DNA from: Kluyvera sp040932435
GTDB taxonomy: Bacteria; Pseudomonadota; Gammaproteobacteria; Enterobacterales; Enterobacteriaceae
Direction: 5' to 3'
DNA: 64,000 nucleotides
NCBI RefSeq assembly: GCF_040932435.1
Contig: NZ_JBFQGA010000001.1
Coordinates: 1 to 64,000 of the forward strand
The position numbers were made by a program, and so were the translations under genes. A model generated the notes under the pieces. It was given only the letters and a program-made list of their open reading frames with translations, searched no databases and had not been told where the DNA came from. Below, in pieces: positions 43,446 through 51,882 of this stretch. The first letter of the stretch is position 1. Every line of letters starts with the position of its first letter.

Positions 43446-44084
43446 ATGGCTGTCGCTGCCAACAAACGTTCGGTAATGACGCTGTTTTCTGGTCCTACTG
43501 ACATCTATAGCCATCAGGTCCGCATCGTGCTGGCTGAGAAAGGTGTGAGTTTTGAGATAGAGCACGTGGAAAAGGACAATCCACCACAGGATCTGATTGA
43601 CCTCAACCCGAATCAAAGCGTTCCGACACTGGTAGACCGCGAGCTGACCCTTTGGGAATCTCGCATCATTATGGAATATCTCGATGAGCGTTTCCCTCAT
43701 CCACCGCTGATGCCGGTTTACCCGGTTGCGCGTGGTGAAAGCCGCCTGTACATGCACCGTATCGAGAAAGACTGGTATTCGCTGATGCACACCGTGATGA
43801 ACGGTTCTGCCGCTCAGGCCGATGCCGCACGTAAACAGCTGCGTGAAGAGCTGCTGGCCATTGCGCCGGTCTTCACTCAAAAGCCGTTCTTCCTGAGCGA
43901 CGAGTTCAGCATCGTTGACTGCTATCTGGCGCCGCTGCTGTGGCGTTTGCCGGTCATGGGCATTGAGCTGGTCGGCGCTGGCGCGAAAGAGCTGAAAGGC
44001 TACATGACGCGCGTCTTTGAGCGTGACTCTTTCCTTGCGTCCTTAACGGAAGCCGAGCGCGAAATGCGCATTGGCCGGGGTTAA
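43446..44084 (+). CDS. sspA: SspA, stringent starvation protein A
   Basis: An RNA-polymerase-associated protein of 212 residues with a glutathione-S-transferase fold but no transferase role. It activates late phage P1 genes and lowers H-NS levels in stationary phase in E. coli. The thioredoxin-like half is about 10-85 (LFSGPTDIYSHQVRIVLAEKGV), with the helical half after it. The ribosome binding site TGGAGG precedes the ATG. sspB follows after 4 bases. Confidence 0.98.
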   Translation: MAVAANKRSVMTLFSGPTDIYSHQVRIVLAEKGVSFEIEHVEKDNPPQDLIDLNPNQSVPTLVDRELTLWESRIIMEYLDERFPHPPLMPVYPVARGESRLYMHRIEKDWYSLMHTVMNGSAAQADAARKQLREELLAIAPVFTQKPFFLSDEFSIVDCYLAPLLWRLPVMGIELVGAGAKELKGYMTRVFERDSFLASLTEAEREMRIGRG

Positions 44085-44088
44085 TTGA

Positions 44089-44586
44089 ATGGACGTTTCA
44101 CAGCTTTCTCCGCGTCGCCCGTATCTGCTTCGCGCGTTTTATGAGTGGCTGCTGGACAACCAACTGACGCCACACCTGGTTGTTGATGTTATGCAGCCGG
44201 GAATAAACGTGCCGATGGAGTATGCGCGTGATGGTCAGATTGTGTTGAACATTGCGCCGCGCGCCGTGGGCAACCTCGAACTGTCCAACGATGAAGTGCG
44301 CTTCAATGCGCGTTTTGGCGGCGTGCCGCGTCAGGTTTCTGTGCCGTTAGCTGCTGTGCTGGCGATTTATGCGCGTGAGAACGGTGCTGGAACGATGTTT
44401 GAAGCTGAAGCGGCTTATGATGAAGACGCTGAAAGCTTTAACGACGGTAGCGTGGAAAGCGCTGGAAGCGAAACGGTGATGTCCATCATCGATGGCGATA
44501 AGCCGGATACTGATGATGACGATTCACCGGATGATACGCCGCCGCCGCCGCGCGGTGGCCGTCCGGCGCTCCGTGTCGTGAAGTAA
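44089..44586 (+). CDS. sspB: SspB, ClpXP adaptor for ssrA-tagged proteins
   Basis: A protein of 165 residues that delivers ssrA-tagged proteins and RseA fragments to ClpXP. The folded substrate-binding domain spans about 4-115. An acidic flexible linker follows (about 118-155, rich in Asp, Glu and Pro), then the C-terminal ClpX-binding tail RPALRVVK. Length equals E. coli SspB. It is in one operon with sspA. Confidence 0.98.
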   Translation: MDVSQLSPRRPYLLRAFYEWLLDNQLTPHLVVDVMQPGINVPMEYARDGQIVLNIAPRAVGNLELSNDEVRFNARFGGVPRQVSVPLAAVLAIYARENGAGTMFEAEAAYDEDAESFNDGSVESAGSETVMSIIDGDKPDTDDDDSPDDTPPPPRGGRPALRVVK

Positions 44587-44592
44587 AAGATG

Positions 44593-44622
44593 AAAAACAG
44601 ACCTCATGGGTCTGTTTTTTTT
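44593..44622 (+). terminator. sspAB terminator
   Basis: AAAAACAGACC (44593-44603) pairs with GGTCTGTTTTT (44609-44619), with T continuing to 44622. It lies directly after sspB. Confidence 0.95.
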
Positions 44623-44723
44623 CGCCCCCACACCTCCATCCTTGCTCTCATTTCAGCCTTTCATTTTGTGATATGATGAAAACGTTGTAAATTTTCCCCA
44701 TCTACCCAGGTTAAACAGCACCT

Positions 44724-45497
44724 ATGAGCGAATTTGACACCAACTCAGAAGACACTATCGGTAACAGCCTGCGTCGCCGCCCTTTGGCACGTAAAAAACT
44801 GTCTGAAATGGTGGAAGAAGAGTTGGAACAGATGATCCGCCGTCGCGAGTTTGGGGAAGAAGGGCAACTGCCATCCGAACGTGAACTGATGGCGTTCTTT
44901 AACGTTGGTCGCCCATCGGTGCGTGAAGCGCTGGCCGCGCTCAAGCGTAAGGGGCTGGTGCAAATCAATAATGGCGAACGTGCGCGAGTCTCGCGTCCTT
45001 CAGCAGATACCATTATTGGCGAGCTTTCCGGGATGGCGAAAGATTTCCTCTCGCACCCTGGCGGCATCGCGCATTTCGAACAGCTACGGCTGTTTTTCGA
45101 GTCAAGCCTCGTACGCTATGCCGCCGAACATGCCACGGATGAACAGATTGCGCTGCTAGGCAAAGCGTTGGAGATCAATAGCCAGTCTCTGGATGACAAC
45201 GCGCAGTTTATCCGTTCGGACGTCGACTTCCACCGCGTGCTGGCTGAAATTCCCGGCAATCCCATTTTCATGGCGATCCACGTCGCGCTGCTTGATTGGC
45301 TGATTGCGGCACGTCCTAAGGTGGCGGAACAGGCGCTTCATGAACACAATAACGTGAGCTATCAACAGCATATTGCCATTGTTGACGCTATTCGTGCCCG
45401 CGATCCGGATGAAGCGGACCGCGCCCTACAAACTCACCTAAATAGCGTTTCTGCTACTTGGCACGCCTTAGGCAAAGCCAAAAAATCCCGAAAATGA
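44724..45497 (+). CDS. nanR: NanR, repressor of the sialic acid regulon
   Basis: A FadR-type GntR-family repressor of 257 residues (263 in E. coli). The N-terminal winged helix-turn-helix, about 25-90, includes LPSERELMAFFNVGRPSVREALAAL. The C-terminal FCD domain binds N-acetylneuraminate; its metal-site residues include the Asp and His of SDVDFHRVLAE. It precedes the nan operon in the same orientation, and its GGTATA operator stands directly before nanA. In E. coli dcuD lies between nanR and sspB; it is absent here. Confidence 0.97.
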   Translation: MSEFDTNSEDTIGNSLRRRPLARKKLSEMVEEELEQMIRRREFGEEGQLPSERELMAFFNVGRPSVREALAALKRKGLVQINNGERARVSRPSADTIIGELSGMAKDFLSHPGGIAHFEQLRLFFESSLVRYAAEHATDEQIALLGKALEINSQSLDDNAQFIRSDVDFHRVLAEIPGNPIFMAIHVALLDWLIAARPKVAEQALHEHNNVSYQQHIAIVDAIRARDPDEADRALQTHLNSVSATWHALGKAKKSRK

Positions 45498-45573
45498 TCC
45501 TCGAATAGCGATCGGTTTAGTGAAGTCGATCGCACAATAAGCTTTCTGTATTACGTCGTGGCAAAAACTATCT

Positions 45574-45596
45574 GGTATAACAGGTATAAAGGTACA
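45574..45596 (+). promoter_or_regulatory. NanR operator of the nan operon
   Basis: Three direct repeats are present: GGTATA (45574-45579), GGTATA (45583-45588) and GGTACA (45591-45596), with 3 and 2 bases between. Tandem GGTATA repeats are the known NanR binding site in E. coli. The third copy has one changed base. The site ends 35 bases before the nanA start. An inverted repeat GCGATCG/CGATCGC at 45508-45533 after nanR may be a weak terminator. Confidence 0.9.
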
Positions 45597-45631
45597 CAGC
45601 TAATTCAGTTAAACATCACTACGAGGTATGT

Positions 45632-46525
45632 ATGGCTAGCAATTTACGTGGCGTGATGCCCGCGCTTCTCACCCCTTTCGATGCACAGCAGAAGATTGAC
45701 CAAGCAAGCCTGCGTCGTTTAGTTCGCTTCAACATTGCTCAGGGTATTGATGGACTGTACGTCGGAGGCTCAACCGGGGAGGCGTTTACTCAGAGCCTCG
45801 CCGAGCGTGAAGAGGTGCTGGAAATTGTTGCTGAAGAGGGGAAAGGCAAAATCACGCTGATTGCCCACGTCGGCTGTATCAGCACCGCAGAGAGTCAGCA
45901 ACTGGCGCAAGCGGCTAAGCGTTATGGCTTTGATGCGGTGTCTGCGGTCACCCCGTTTTATTACCCGTTCAGTTTTGACGAACACTGCGATCACTATCGT
46001 GCCGTTATTGATTCCGCTGATGGATTACCGATGGTGGTCTACAACATTCCGGCGCTAAGTGGAGTAAAACTGACGCTGGATCAGATCAATACGCTGGTGA
46101 CCTTGCCTGGTGTTGGCGCATTGAAACAGACCTCCGGCGATCTCTATCAGATGGAGCAGATCCGCCGCGAGCATCCGGATCTGGTGCTGTACAACGGCTA
46201 CGATGAGATCTTTGCTTCCGGCCTGTTGGCCGGTGCGGACGGCGGTATCGGGAGCACTTATAACATCATGGGTTGGCGCTACATGGGGATCGTTAAAGCG
46301 CTGAAAGACGGTGACATCCTGAAAGCCCAGGCGTTACAGGCCGAGTGCAATAAGGTTATCGACACGCTGATTAAAGTGGGTGTCTTCCGCGGGCTGAAAA
46401 CCGTTCTGCACTATATGGATGTGGTAGCCGTGCCGCTGTGTCGCAAGCCGTTTGCGCCTGTTGATGAAAAATATCTGCCAGAGCTCAAAGCGCTGGCGCA
46501 GCTGCTTATGCAAGAGCGCGGCTGA
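45632..46525 (+). CDS. nanA: NanA, N-acetylneuraminate lyase
   Basis: This 297-residue enzyme splits N-acetylneuraminate to N-acetylmannosamine and pyruvate, the first cytoplasmic step of sialic acid use. It is a TIM-barrel aldolase of the DapA family. Lys165 (ALKQTSGD) forms the Schiff base, Tyr137 (VVYNIP) is the acid/base residue, and GGSTGEA at 45-51 binds the pyruvate carboxylate. Length equals E. coli NanA. It is the first gene of nanATEKQ. Confidence 0.98.
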   Translation: MASNLRGVMPALLTPFDAQQKIDQASLRRLVRFNIAQGIDGLYVGGSTGEAFTQSLAEREEVLEIVAEEGKGKITLIAHVGCISTAESQQLAQAAKRYGFDAVSAVTPFYYPFSFDEHCDHYRAVIDSADGLPMVVYNIPALSGVKLTLDQINTLVTLPGVGALKQTSGDLYQMEQIRREHPDLVLYNGYDEIFASGLLAGADGGIGSTYNIMGWRYMGIVKALKDGDILKAQALQAECNKVIDTLIKVGVFRGLKTVLHYMDVVAVPLCRKPFAPVDEKYLPELKALAQLLMQERG

Positions 46526-46531
46526 GCACGT

Positions 46532-46631
46532 GCCGGATGGCGCTATGCTTATCCGGCCGGCAATAAACAGGGTCCGGTGTACCCATTCACCGGATTCTTA
46601 GGTCGGATAAGGCAAAGCCGCCATCCGGCAT
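46532..46631. repeat. REP pair (BIME) between nanA and nanT
   Basis: A REP unit GCCGGATGGCG...CTTATCCGGCC (46532-46558) faces an inverted copy GGTCGGATAAGG...CCATCCGGCAT (46601-46631). Between them CCGGTG and CACCGG form a small hairpin. The pair lies inside the nan operon and may reduce nanT relative to nanA by RNA processing or partial termination. Confidence 0.88.
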
Positions 46632-46664
46632 AACAACAAAAATAAAGATCGTCGGGAGCATACA

Positions 46665-48155
46665 ATGAGTCTTTCTGCCCAGAATATCCCGTGGTATCGC
46701 TGTCTCAACCGAGCGCAGTGGCGCGCCTTTTCCGCCGCTTGGCTGGGTTATCTGCTTGATGGTTTCGATTTTGTTTTAATCGCTCTGGTCTTAACGGAAG
46801 TACAGGGTGAGTTCGGCTTGACCACCGTTCAGGCCGCGAGCCTGATTTCAGCCGCGTTTATCTCCCGCTGGTTTGGCGGCCTGATGCTCGGTGCTATGGG
46901 AGACCGCTACGGCCGACGCCTAGCAATGGTCACCAGTATTATTCTCTTTTCAGCCGGCACGTTGGCCTGCGGTTTTGCCCCGGGCTACACCTCCTTATTT
47001 ATTGCGCGTCTGGTGATTGGCATGGGGATGGCAGGAGAATATGGCTCCAGCGCCACCTACGTTATCGAAAGCTGGCCAAAACACCTGCGTAACAAAGCCA
47101 GCGGCTTTTTAATCTCAGGTTTTTCCGTCGGTGCAGTGATTGCCGCACAGGTCTATAGCCTTGTGGTACCGGTCTGGGGATGGCGTGCGCTCTTTTTCAT
47201 TGGCATCGTGCCGATAGTCTTCGCACTCTGGCTACGTAAAAACATTCCCGAAGCTGAAGACTGGAAACAAAAGCACGAAGGTAAAGCGCCGGTGCGAACC
47301 ATGGTCGATATTCTCTACCGTGGGCAACATCGAGTGATGAACATTATCATGACCTGCGTGGCGGGAGCCTCGCTGTGGTACTGCTTCGCCGGTGAGGTGC
47401 GCATCGCCGGGCTGGTGGCGCTTCTTGGGCTGGTATGCGCCATTATCTTCATTAGCTTCATGGTACAGAGCAGCGGAAAACGCTGGCCCACCGGTGTGAT
47501 GCTGATGGTGGTGGTGCTATTTGCATTCCTCTACTCTTGGCCGATTCAAGCGTTGCTGCCGACCTACCTGAAAACCGAACTGGCCTATGATCCGCACACC
47601 GTCGCCAACGTGTTGTTCTTTAGCGGCTTCGGCGCTGCCGTTGGCTGCTGTGTCGGCGGCTTCCTCGGTGACTGGCTTGGAACCCGCAAAGCCTATGTCT
47701 GTAGCCTGTTGGCCTCCCAACTGTTGATCATCCCGGTATTTGCCATTGGCGGCACAAACATGTGGGTGCTGGGCTTCTTACTCTTCTTCCAGCAGATGTT
47801 GGGACAGGGGATCTCGGGGATCTTACCGAAGCTCATCGGCGGCTATTTTGATACCGACCAGCGGGCAGCGGGGCTTGGCTTTACCTACAACGTGGGCGCC
47901 CTCGGTGGTGCACTGGCGCCGATCCTCGGAGCGCTGATTGCCCAACGGCTGGATCTGGGCACCGCACTGGGCTCGCTCTCCTTCTGCCTGACCTTTGTCG
48001 TGATCTTACTGATTGGGCTCGACATGCCGACGCGCGTCCAGCGGTGGGTCCGCCCAGAGGCTCTGCGCACCCACGACGCCATCGATGGTAAACCGTTCAG
48101 CGGCGCGGTGCCATTTGGTAGCGGCAAAAGCGGATGGGTAAAAAGTAAAAATTAA
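46665..48155 (+). CDS. nanT: NanT, sialic acid/proton symporter
   Basis: A major-facilitator inner-membrane transporter of 496 residues (E. coli 496) that imports N-acetylneuraminate with protons. It differs from other MFS proteins by having 14 helices, with two extra in the centre (about 225-265). The signature GDRYGRRLAM between helices 2 and 3 and EYGSSATYVIESW after helix 4 are present. The ribosome binding site GGGAG precedes the ATG. It lies 139 bases after nanA across a REP pair. Confidence 0.97.
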   Translation: MSLSAQNIPWYRCLNRAQWRAFSAAWLGYLLDGFDFVLIALVLTEVQGEFGLTTVQAASLISAAFISRWFGGLMLGAMGDRYGRRLAMVTSIILFSAGTLACGFAPGYTSLFIARLVIGMGMAGEYGSSATYVIESWPKHLRNKASGFLISGFSVGAVIAAQVYSLVVPVWGWRALFFIGIVPIVFALWLRKNIPEAEDWKQKHEGKAPVRTMVDILYRGQHRVMNIIMTCVAGASLWYCFAGEVRIAGLVALLGLVCAIIFISFMVQSSGKRWPTGVMLMVVVLFAFLYSWPIQALLPTYLKTELAYDPHTVANVLFFSGFGAAVGCCVGGFLGDWLGTRKAYVCSLLASQLLIIPVFAIGGTNMWVLGFLLFFQQMLGQGISGILPKLIGGYFDTDQRAAGLGFTYNVGALGGALAPILGALIAQRLDLGTALGSLSFCLTFVVILLIGLDMPTRVQRWVRPEALRTHDAIDGKPFSGAVPFGSGKSGWVKSKN

Positions 48156-48199
48156 CCACGGAACCCGGCGTAAGCCGGGTAGTCCTTGAGGAAGTCACG

Positions 48200-48889
48200 A
48201 TGTCCTTACTTGAGCAACTTGATAGAAGCATTTCACAGTCTGGTGGCCTCATTGTCTCCTGCCAACCGGTTCCCGATAGCCCGCTCGATAAACCTGAAAT
48301 TGTGGCCGCGATGGCGCTGGCAGCACAGCAAGCGGGAGCCGTGGCGCTGCGCATTGAGGGTGTTGCGAACTTACGCGCGACCCGAGAAATGGTTTCTATC
48401 CCGATTATCGGCATCCTGAAGCGGGATCTGGACGATTCACCGGTGCGTATCACCCCTTTCCCCGATGACGTTGATGCATTGGCGCAGGCCGGTGCCAATA
48501 TCATCGCCATCGACGGCACCGACCGTGTTCGCCCATTTACGGTGGCATCGCTGCTCACGGCCATTCATCGGCACGGCTTACTGGCGATGACCGACTGCTC
48601 AACCCAGGACGATGGCATGGCCTGCCAGCGGTTGGGCGCAGACATTATCGGCACCACGCTTTCTGGTTACACTACGGCCAAAACGCCGGATGAACCGGAC
48701 TTTGCGTTAGTCAAATCCTTAAGCGATGCCGGATGCCGGGTCATTGCGGAAGGACGATACAACACGCCTGCACAGGCGGCAGAAGCTATGCGAAACGGCG
48801 CCTGGGCGGTGACGGTGGGATCTGCGATCACCCGTCTAGAACACATCTGCCAGTGGTATAACACGGCGTTAAAACAGGCGGTGCTATGA
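48200..48889 (+). CDS. nanE: NanE, N-acetylmannosamine-6-phosphate 2-epimerase
   Basis: A TIM-barrel enzyme of 229 residues that converts ManNAc-6-phosphate to GlcNAc-6-phosphate, which then enters the nagAB route. Family segments are ISCQPVP near residue 18, IIGILKRD with the catalytic Lys, AIDGTDRVRP, and the phosphate-binding VIAEGRYNTPAQ and AVTVGSAITR. It overlaps nanK by 4 bases (ATGA). Confidence 0.97.
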   Translation: MSLLEQLDRSISQSGGLIVSCQPVPDSPLDKPEIVAAMALAAQQAGAVALRIEGVANLRATREMVSIPIIGILKRDLDDSPVRITPFPDDVDALAQAGANIIAIDGTDRVRPFTVASLLTAIHRHGLLAMTDCSTQDDGMACQRLGADIIGTTLSGYTTAKTPDEPDFALVKSLSDAGCRVIAEGRYNTPAQAAEAMRNGAWAVTVGSAITRLEHICQWYNTALKQAVL

Positions 48890-49758
48890 CGACGCTAGCG
48901 ATTGATATTGGTGGCACCAAACTTGCCGCCACCTTGGTGGATGATGACCTGATTGCACATGACCGACGCGAACTGGCGACCCCCGCCAGCCGAACGCCGG
49001 ATGCCCTACGTACGGCGCTGCAGACGCTGGTTGCACCGCTCGCTTCCCGTGCACAGCGGGTGGCGATAGCCTCTACCGGTATTATTCGTGACGGCGTGTT
49101 GCTGGCGATTAATCCCGATAACTTGGGCGGATTGTTACATTTTCCTCTGGTCGATACGTTACAGGCAATTACCGGTTTGCCGACGCTGGCGGTGAATGAT
49201 GCTCAGGCCGCGGCATGGGCGGAATATCACGCCCTGCGCGGCGACTATCGCGATATGGTGTTTATCACCGTTTCGACCGGTGTGGGCGGGGGTGTGGTGA
49301 ATGACGGCAAACTGGTGCGGGGTAGCGGAGGGCTTGCCGGACATCTTGGACATACGCTGGCTGACCCAAACGGACCTTTCTGCGGCTGTGGTCGTCGTGG
49401 CTGCGTCGAGGTAATTGCCTCTGGGCGAGGAATCGCGGCCGCGGCGGAAGGCGAGCTGGCCGGATGCGACGCCAAAGCGATTTTCATTCGCGCCGGGCAG
49501 GGCGATGAACAGGCCGCACGTCTGATTCACCGTTCGGCAGGTGCGCTGGCGCGTCTGATTGCCGATACCAAAGCGACCACCGACTGCCAGTGTGTAGTCA
49601 TTGGCGGCAGCGTGGGGCTGGCGGAAGGGTATTTGGCGCTCGTCGAAACCTATTTGGCGCAAGAACCGCAGGTCTATCAAGTCAGATTGCAACCGGCACA
49701 TTACCGGCACGATGCCGGATTACTGGGGGCCGCATTGTTGGCTCAGGGAGATAAATGA
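48886..49758 (+). CDS. nanK: NanK, N-acetylmannosamine kinase
   Basis: A ROK-family sugar kinase of 290 residues that phosphorylates ManNAc with ATP. The phosphate motif DIGGTKLAA is at 7-15. Structural zinc ligands are His156 (GHTLAD) and Cys166, Cys168 and Cys173 (CGCGRRGC). The catalytic Asp is in VNDAQAA at about 105. It overlaps nanE and nanQ by 4 bases on each side, so the three are translationally coupled. Confidence 0.97.
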   Translation: MTTLAIDIGGTKLAATLVDDDLIAHDRRELATPASRTPDALRTALQTLVAPLASRAQRVAIASTGIIRDGVLLAINPDNLGGLLHFPLVDTLQAITGLPTLAVNDAQAAAWAEYHALRGDYRDMVFITVSTGVGGGVVNDGKLVRGSGGLAGHLGHTLADPNGPFCGCGRRGCVEVIASGRGIAAAAEGELAGCDAKAIFIRAGQGDEQAARLIHRSAGALARLIADTKATTDCQCVVIGGSVGLAEGYLALVETYLAQEPQVYQVRLQPAHYRHDAGLLGAALLAQGDK

Positions 49759-50225
49759 TGGTGGTAGGTGATATTCAGACTTTGGGCGCTACGGGGTTAC
49801 ATCCGGTTTTGGTCGAAGCGCTCACGCTGGCGTTAAGTGCTCACCCACAGGAGAAAACGGCAGGGCGTTATGAGCTGCGTGGTGACGATATCTTCATGAA
49901 TGTCATGGCGTTTTCTACGCAGCCTGCAGAGAGCAAGAAAGCCGAACTGCATCAACGGTATATCGACATCCAACTGCTGCTAACCGGTATGGAACGGATT
50001 GCATTTGGCGTCAAGGATAGCGCTCGGCAGTGCGAAGAATGGCATGTTGAAGATGACTACCAGCTTTGTCGCGAAATGATTAATGAACAAAGCGTGACGC
50101 TGACGGCGGGCATGTTCGCCGTGTTTATGCCAGGAGAACCCCATAAGCCGGGGTGTATTGTCGATGACACGCAGGACATTAAAAAAGTGGTGGTGAAAGT
50201 GCGTGCCAGCCAGCTAGAGGGCTAA
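49755..50225 (+). CDS. nanQ: NanQ (YhcH), sialic acid anomerase
   Basis: A cupin-like protein of 156 residues (YhcH/YjgK/YiaL family). In E. coli NanQ speeds the change between alpha and beta anomers of N-acetylneuraminate in the cytoplasm. Conserved features are KKAELHQRYIDIQLLLTG, with the metal-binding His and Glu, and FMPGEPHKPG with a further His. It is the last gene of the nan operon and overlaps nanK (ATGATG). Confidence 0.95.
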   Translation: MMVVGDIQTLGATGLHPVLVEALTLALSAHPQEKTAGRYELRGDDIFMNVMAFSTQPAESKKAELHQRYIDIQLLLTGMERIAFGVKDSARQCEEWHVEDDYQLCREMINEQSVTLTAGMFAVFMPGEPHKPGCIVDDTQDIKKVVVKVRASQLEG

Positions 50226-50258
50226 ACGACGACGCTGGGGAAGAAGGCGTTACCGCCG

Positions 50259-50305
50259 ACATCCGGCAATCGGTGCCGGATGGCGCTTCGCTTATCCGGC
50301 CTACC
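50259..50305. repeat. REP element after nanQ
   Basis: CATCCGGC and GCCGGATG form a small stem, followed by the REP core GCCGGATGGCG...CTTATCCGGCCTACC (50275-50305). It lies between convergent nanQ and gltD. Confidence 0.85.
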
Positions 50306-50394
50306 GCGTTAATTCTCTATTATGGTTGGATTACATCCCGTTTCAGCGGGATTTACGGGCGGCTTTCAAAGAGAGAAAAACGAAGTATTGAGAA

Positions 50395-50444
50395 GAGAAA
50401 TATCGGCTCCCCAGCCATAAGCATTGGCTTATTTCGGGGAGCCG
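50395..50444 (-). terminator. gltBD terminator
   Basis: CGGCTCCCC (50404-50412) pairs with GGGGAGCCG (50436-50444), with AGCCA/TGGCT (50413-50428) pairing inside. On the minus strand the stem is followed by a T-rich stretch (ATATTTCTC). It lies 11 bases beyond the gltD stop. Confidence 0.75.
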
Positions 50445-50454
50445 GAACGGTCTT

Positions 50455-51873
50455 TTACACTTCCAGCCAGTTCATGATCCCGTCAGCGGCCTTACGACCT
50501 TCGGCAATCGCCGTGACAACTAGGTCTGAACCACGCACGATGTCACCACCGGCGAAGATTTTCGGGTTGCTGGTCTGGAACGCATTTTCGTTGCCTTCCG
50601 GTGCGATGATACGGCCTTGAGAATCCAGCTCGACGCTGTGCTTCGCCAGCCATTCCATACCGTGTGGACGGAAGCCAAACGCCATGACCACCGCATCGGC
50701 AGGAACGACGTGTTCGGAACCGGCGACGATTTCCGCGCGACGGCGGCCTTTCTCATCCGGTTTGCCCATTTCGGTGCGCGCCATTTTCACGCCGCACACT
50801 TTACCGTTGGCATTCACTTCCACGCCCAGCGGCTGGACGTTGAACTGGAACTCGACGCCTTCTTCACGCGCGTTTTTCACTTCACGGCGGGAACCCGGCA
50901 TGTTCTCTTCATCGCGACGATAGGCGCAGATGACGTGAGCCGCATTTTGACGGATGGAGGTGCGTACGCAGTCCATCGCGGTATCACCACCGCCCAGCAC
51001 CACGACACGTTTTCCTTCCATGCTGACATACGGCTCGTCAGTGGTTTCGCCAAAGCCCATGAGTTGCTTAGTGTTAGCAATCAGGAACGGCAGGGCATCG
51101 AATACGCCAGAGGCATCTTCGTTTTCCAGTCCGCCGCGCATCGACTGATAGGTGCCGACGCCGAGGAACACGGCATCGTAGTCTTTCAGCAAATCGTCTA
51201 ACTGCACATCGCGACCGACTTCAACGTTGAGTTTGAACTCGATGCCCATGCCGGTGAAGATTTCACGACGACGGGTCATGACTTCTTTTTCCAGCTTGAA
51301 GGCCGGGATACCGAAGGTCAGCAGACCGCCGATTTCCGGATGACGGTCAAAGACCACCGCTTTTACGCCATTGCGAGTCAGCACATCAGCGCATGCCAGA
51401 CCCGCAGGGCCCGCACCGATGATGGCGACTTTCTTACCGGTTTGCTTAACGCCGGTCAGGTCAGGGCGCCAGCCCATCTCGAACGCTTTGTCGTTGATAT
51501 AGCGTTCGATGTTGCCGATGGTGACTGCACCGAACTCATCGTTCAGGGTACAGGAACCTTCACACAGGCGGTCCTGTGGGCATACGCGCCCGCACACTTC
51601 CGGCAGGGTGTTGGTCTGGTGTGACAGTTCGGCGGCTTCAAAAATACGCCCTTCGTTAGCCAGCTTCAGCCAGTTCGGGATGTAGTTATGCACCGGGCAT
51701 TTCCACTCGCAGTACGGGTTGCCGCAGGACAGGCAGCGGTCTGCCTGTGCTTTAGCCTGGCCTTCGGAAAACGGCTCGTAAATCTCGATAAACTCGATCT
51801 TGCGGATCTTCAGCGGTTTCTTCGGTGGATCAACGCGCTGGAGGTCGATAAATTGATAAACGTTCTGACTCAT
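50455..51873 (-). CDS. gltD: GltD, glutamate synthase small subunit
   Basis: The 472-residue NADPH-oxidising subunit of glutamate synthase, feeding electrons to GltB. The N-terminal ferredoxin-like region holds iron-sulfur cysteines in CLSCGNPYCEWKC and CGRVCPQDRLCEGSC. The FAD site GAGPAGLACAD is near 151-161, and the NADPH site VLGGGDTAMDCV near 293-304. Length equals E. coli GltD. It is 9 bases after gltB. In E. coli gltF follows; here a terminator and the nan operon do. Confidence 0.98.
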   Translation of the reverse strand: MSQNVYQFIDLQRVDPPKKPLKIRKIEFIEIYEPFSEGQAKAQADRCLSCGNPYCEWKCPVHNYIPNWLKLANEGRIFEAAELSHQTNTLPEVCGRVCPQDRLCEGSCTLNDEFGAVTIGNIERYINDKAFEMGWRPDLTGVKQTGKKVAIIGAGPAGLACADVLTRNGVKAVVFDRHPEIGGLLTFGIPAFKLEKEVMTRRREIFTGMGIEFKLNVEVGRDVQLDDLLKDYDAVFLGVGTYQSMRGGLENEDASGVFDALPFLIANTKQLMGFGETTDEPYVSMEGKRVVVLGGGDTAMDCVRTSIRQNAAHVICAYRRDEENMPGSRREVKNAREEGVEFQFNVQPLGVEVNANGKVCGVKMARTEMGKPDEKGRRRAEIVAGSEHVVPADAVVMAFGFRPHGMEWLAKHSVELDSQGRIIAPEGNENAFQTSNPKIFAGGDIVRGSDLVVTAIAEGRKAADGIMNWLEV

Positions 51874-51882
51874 GATGACCCC

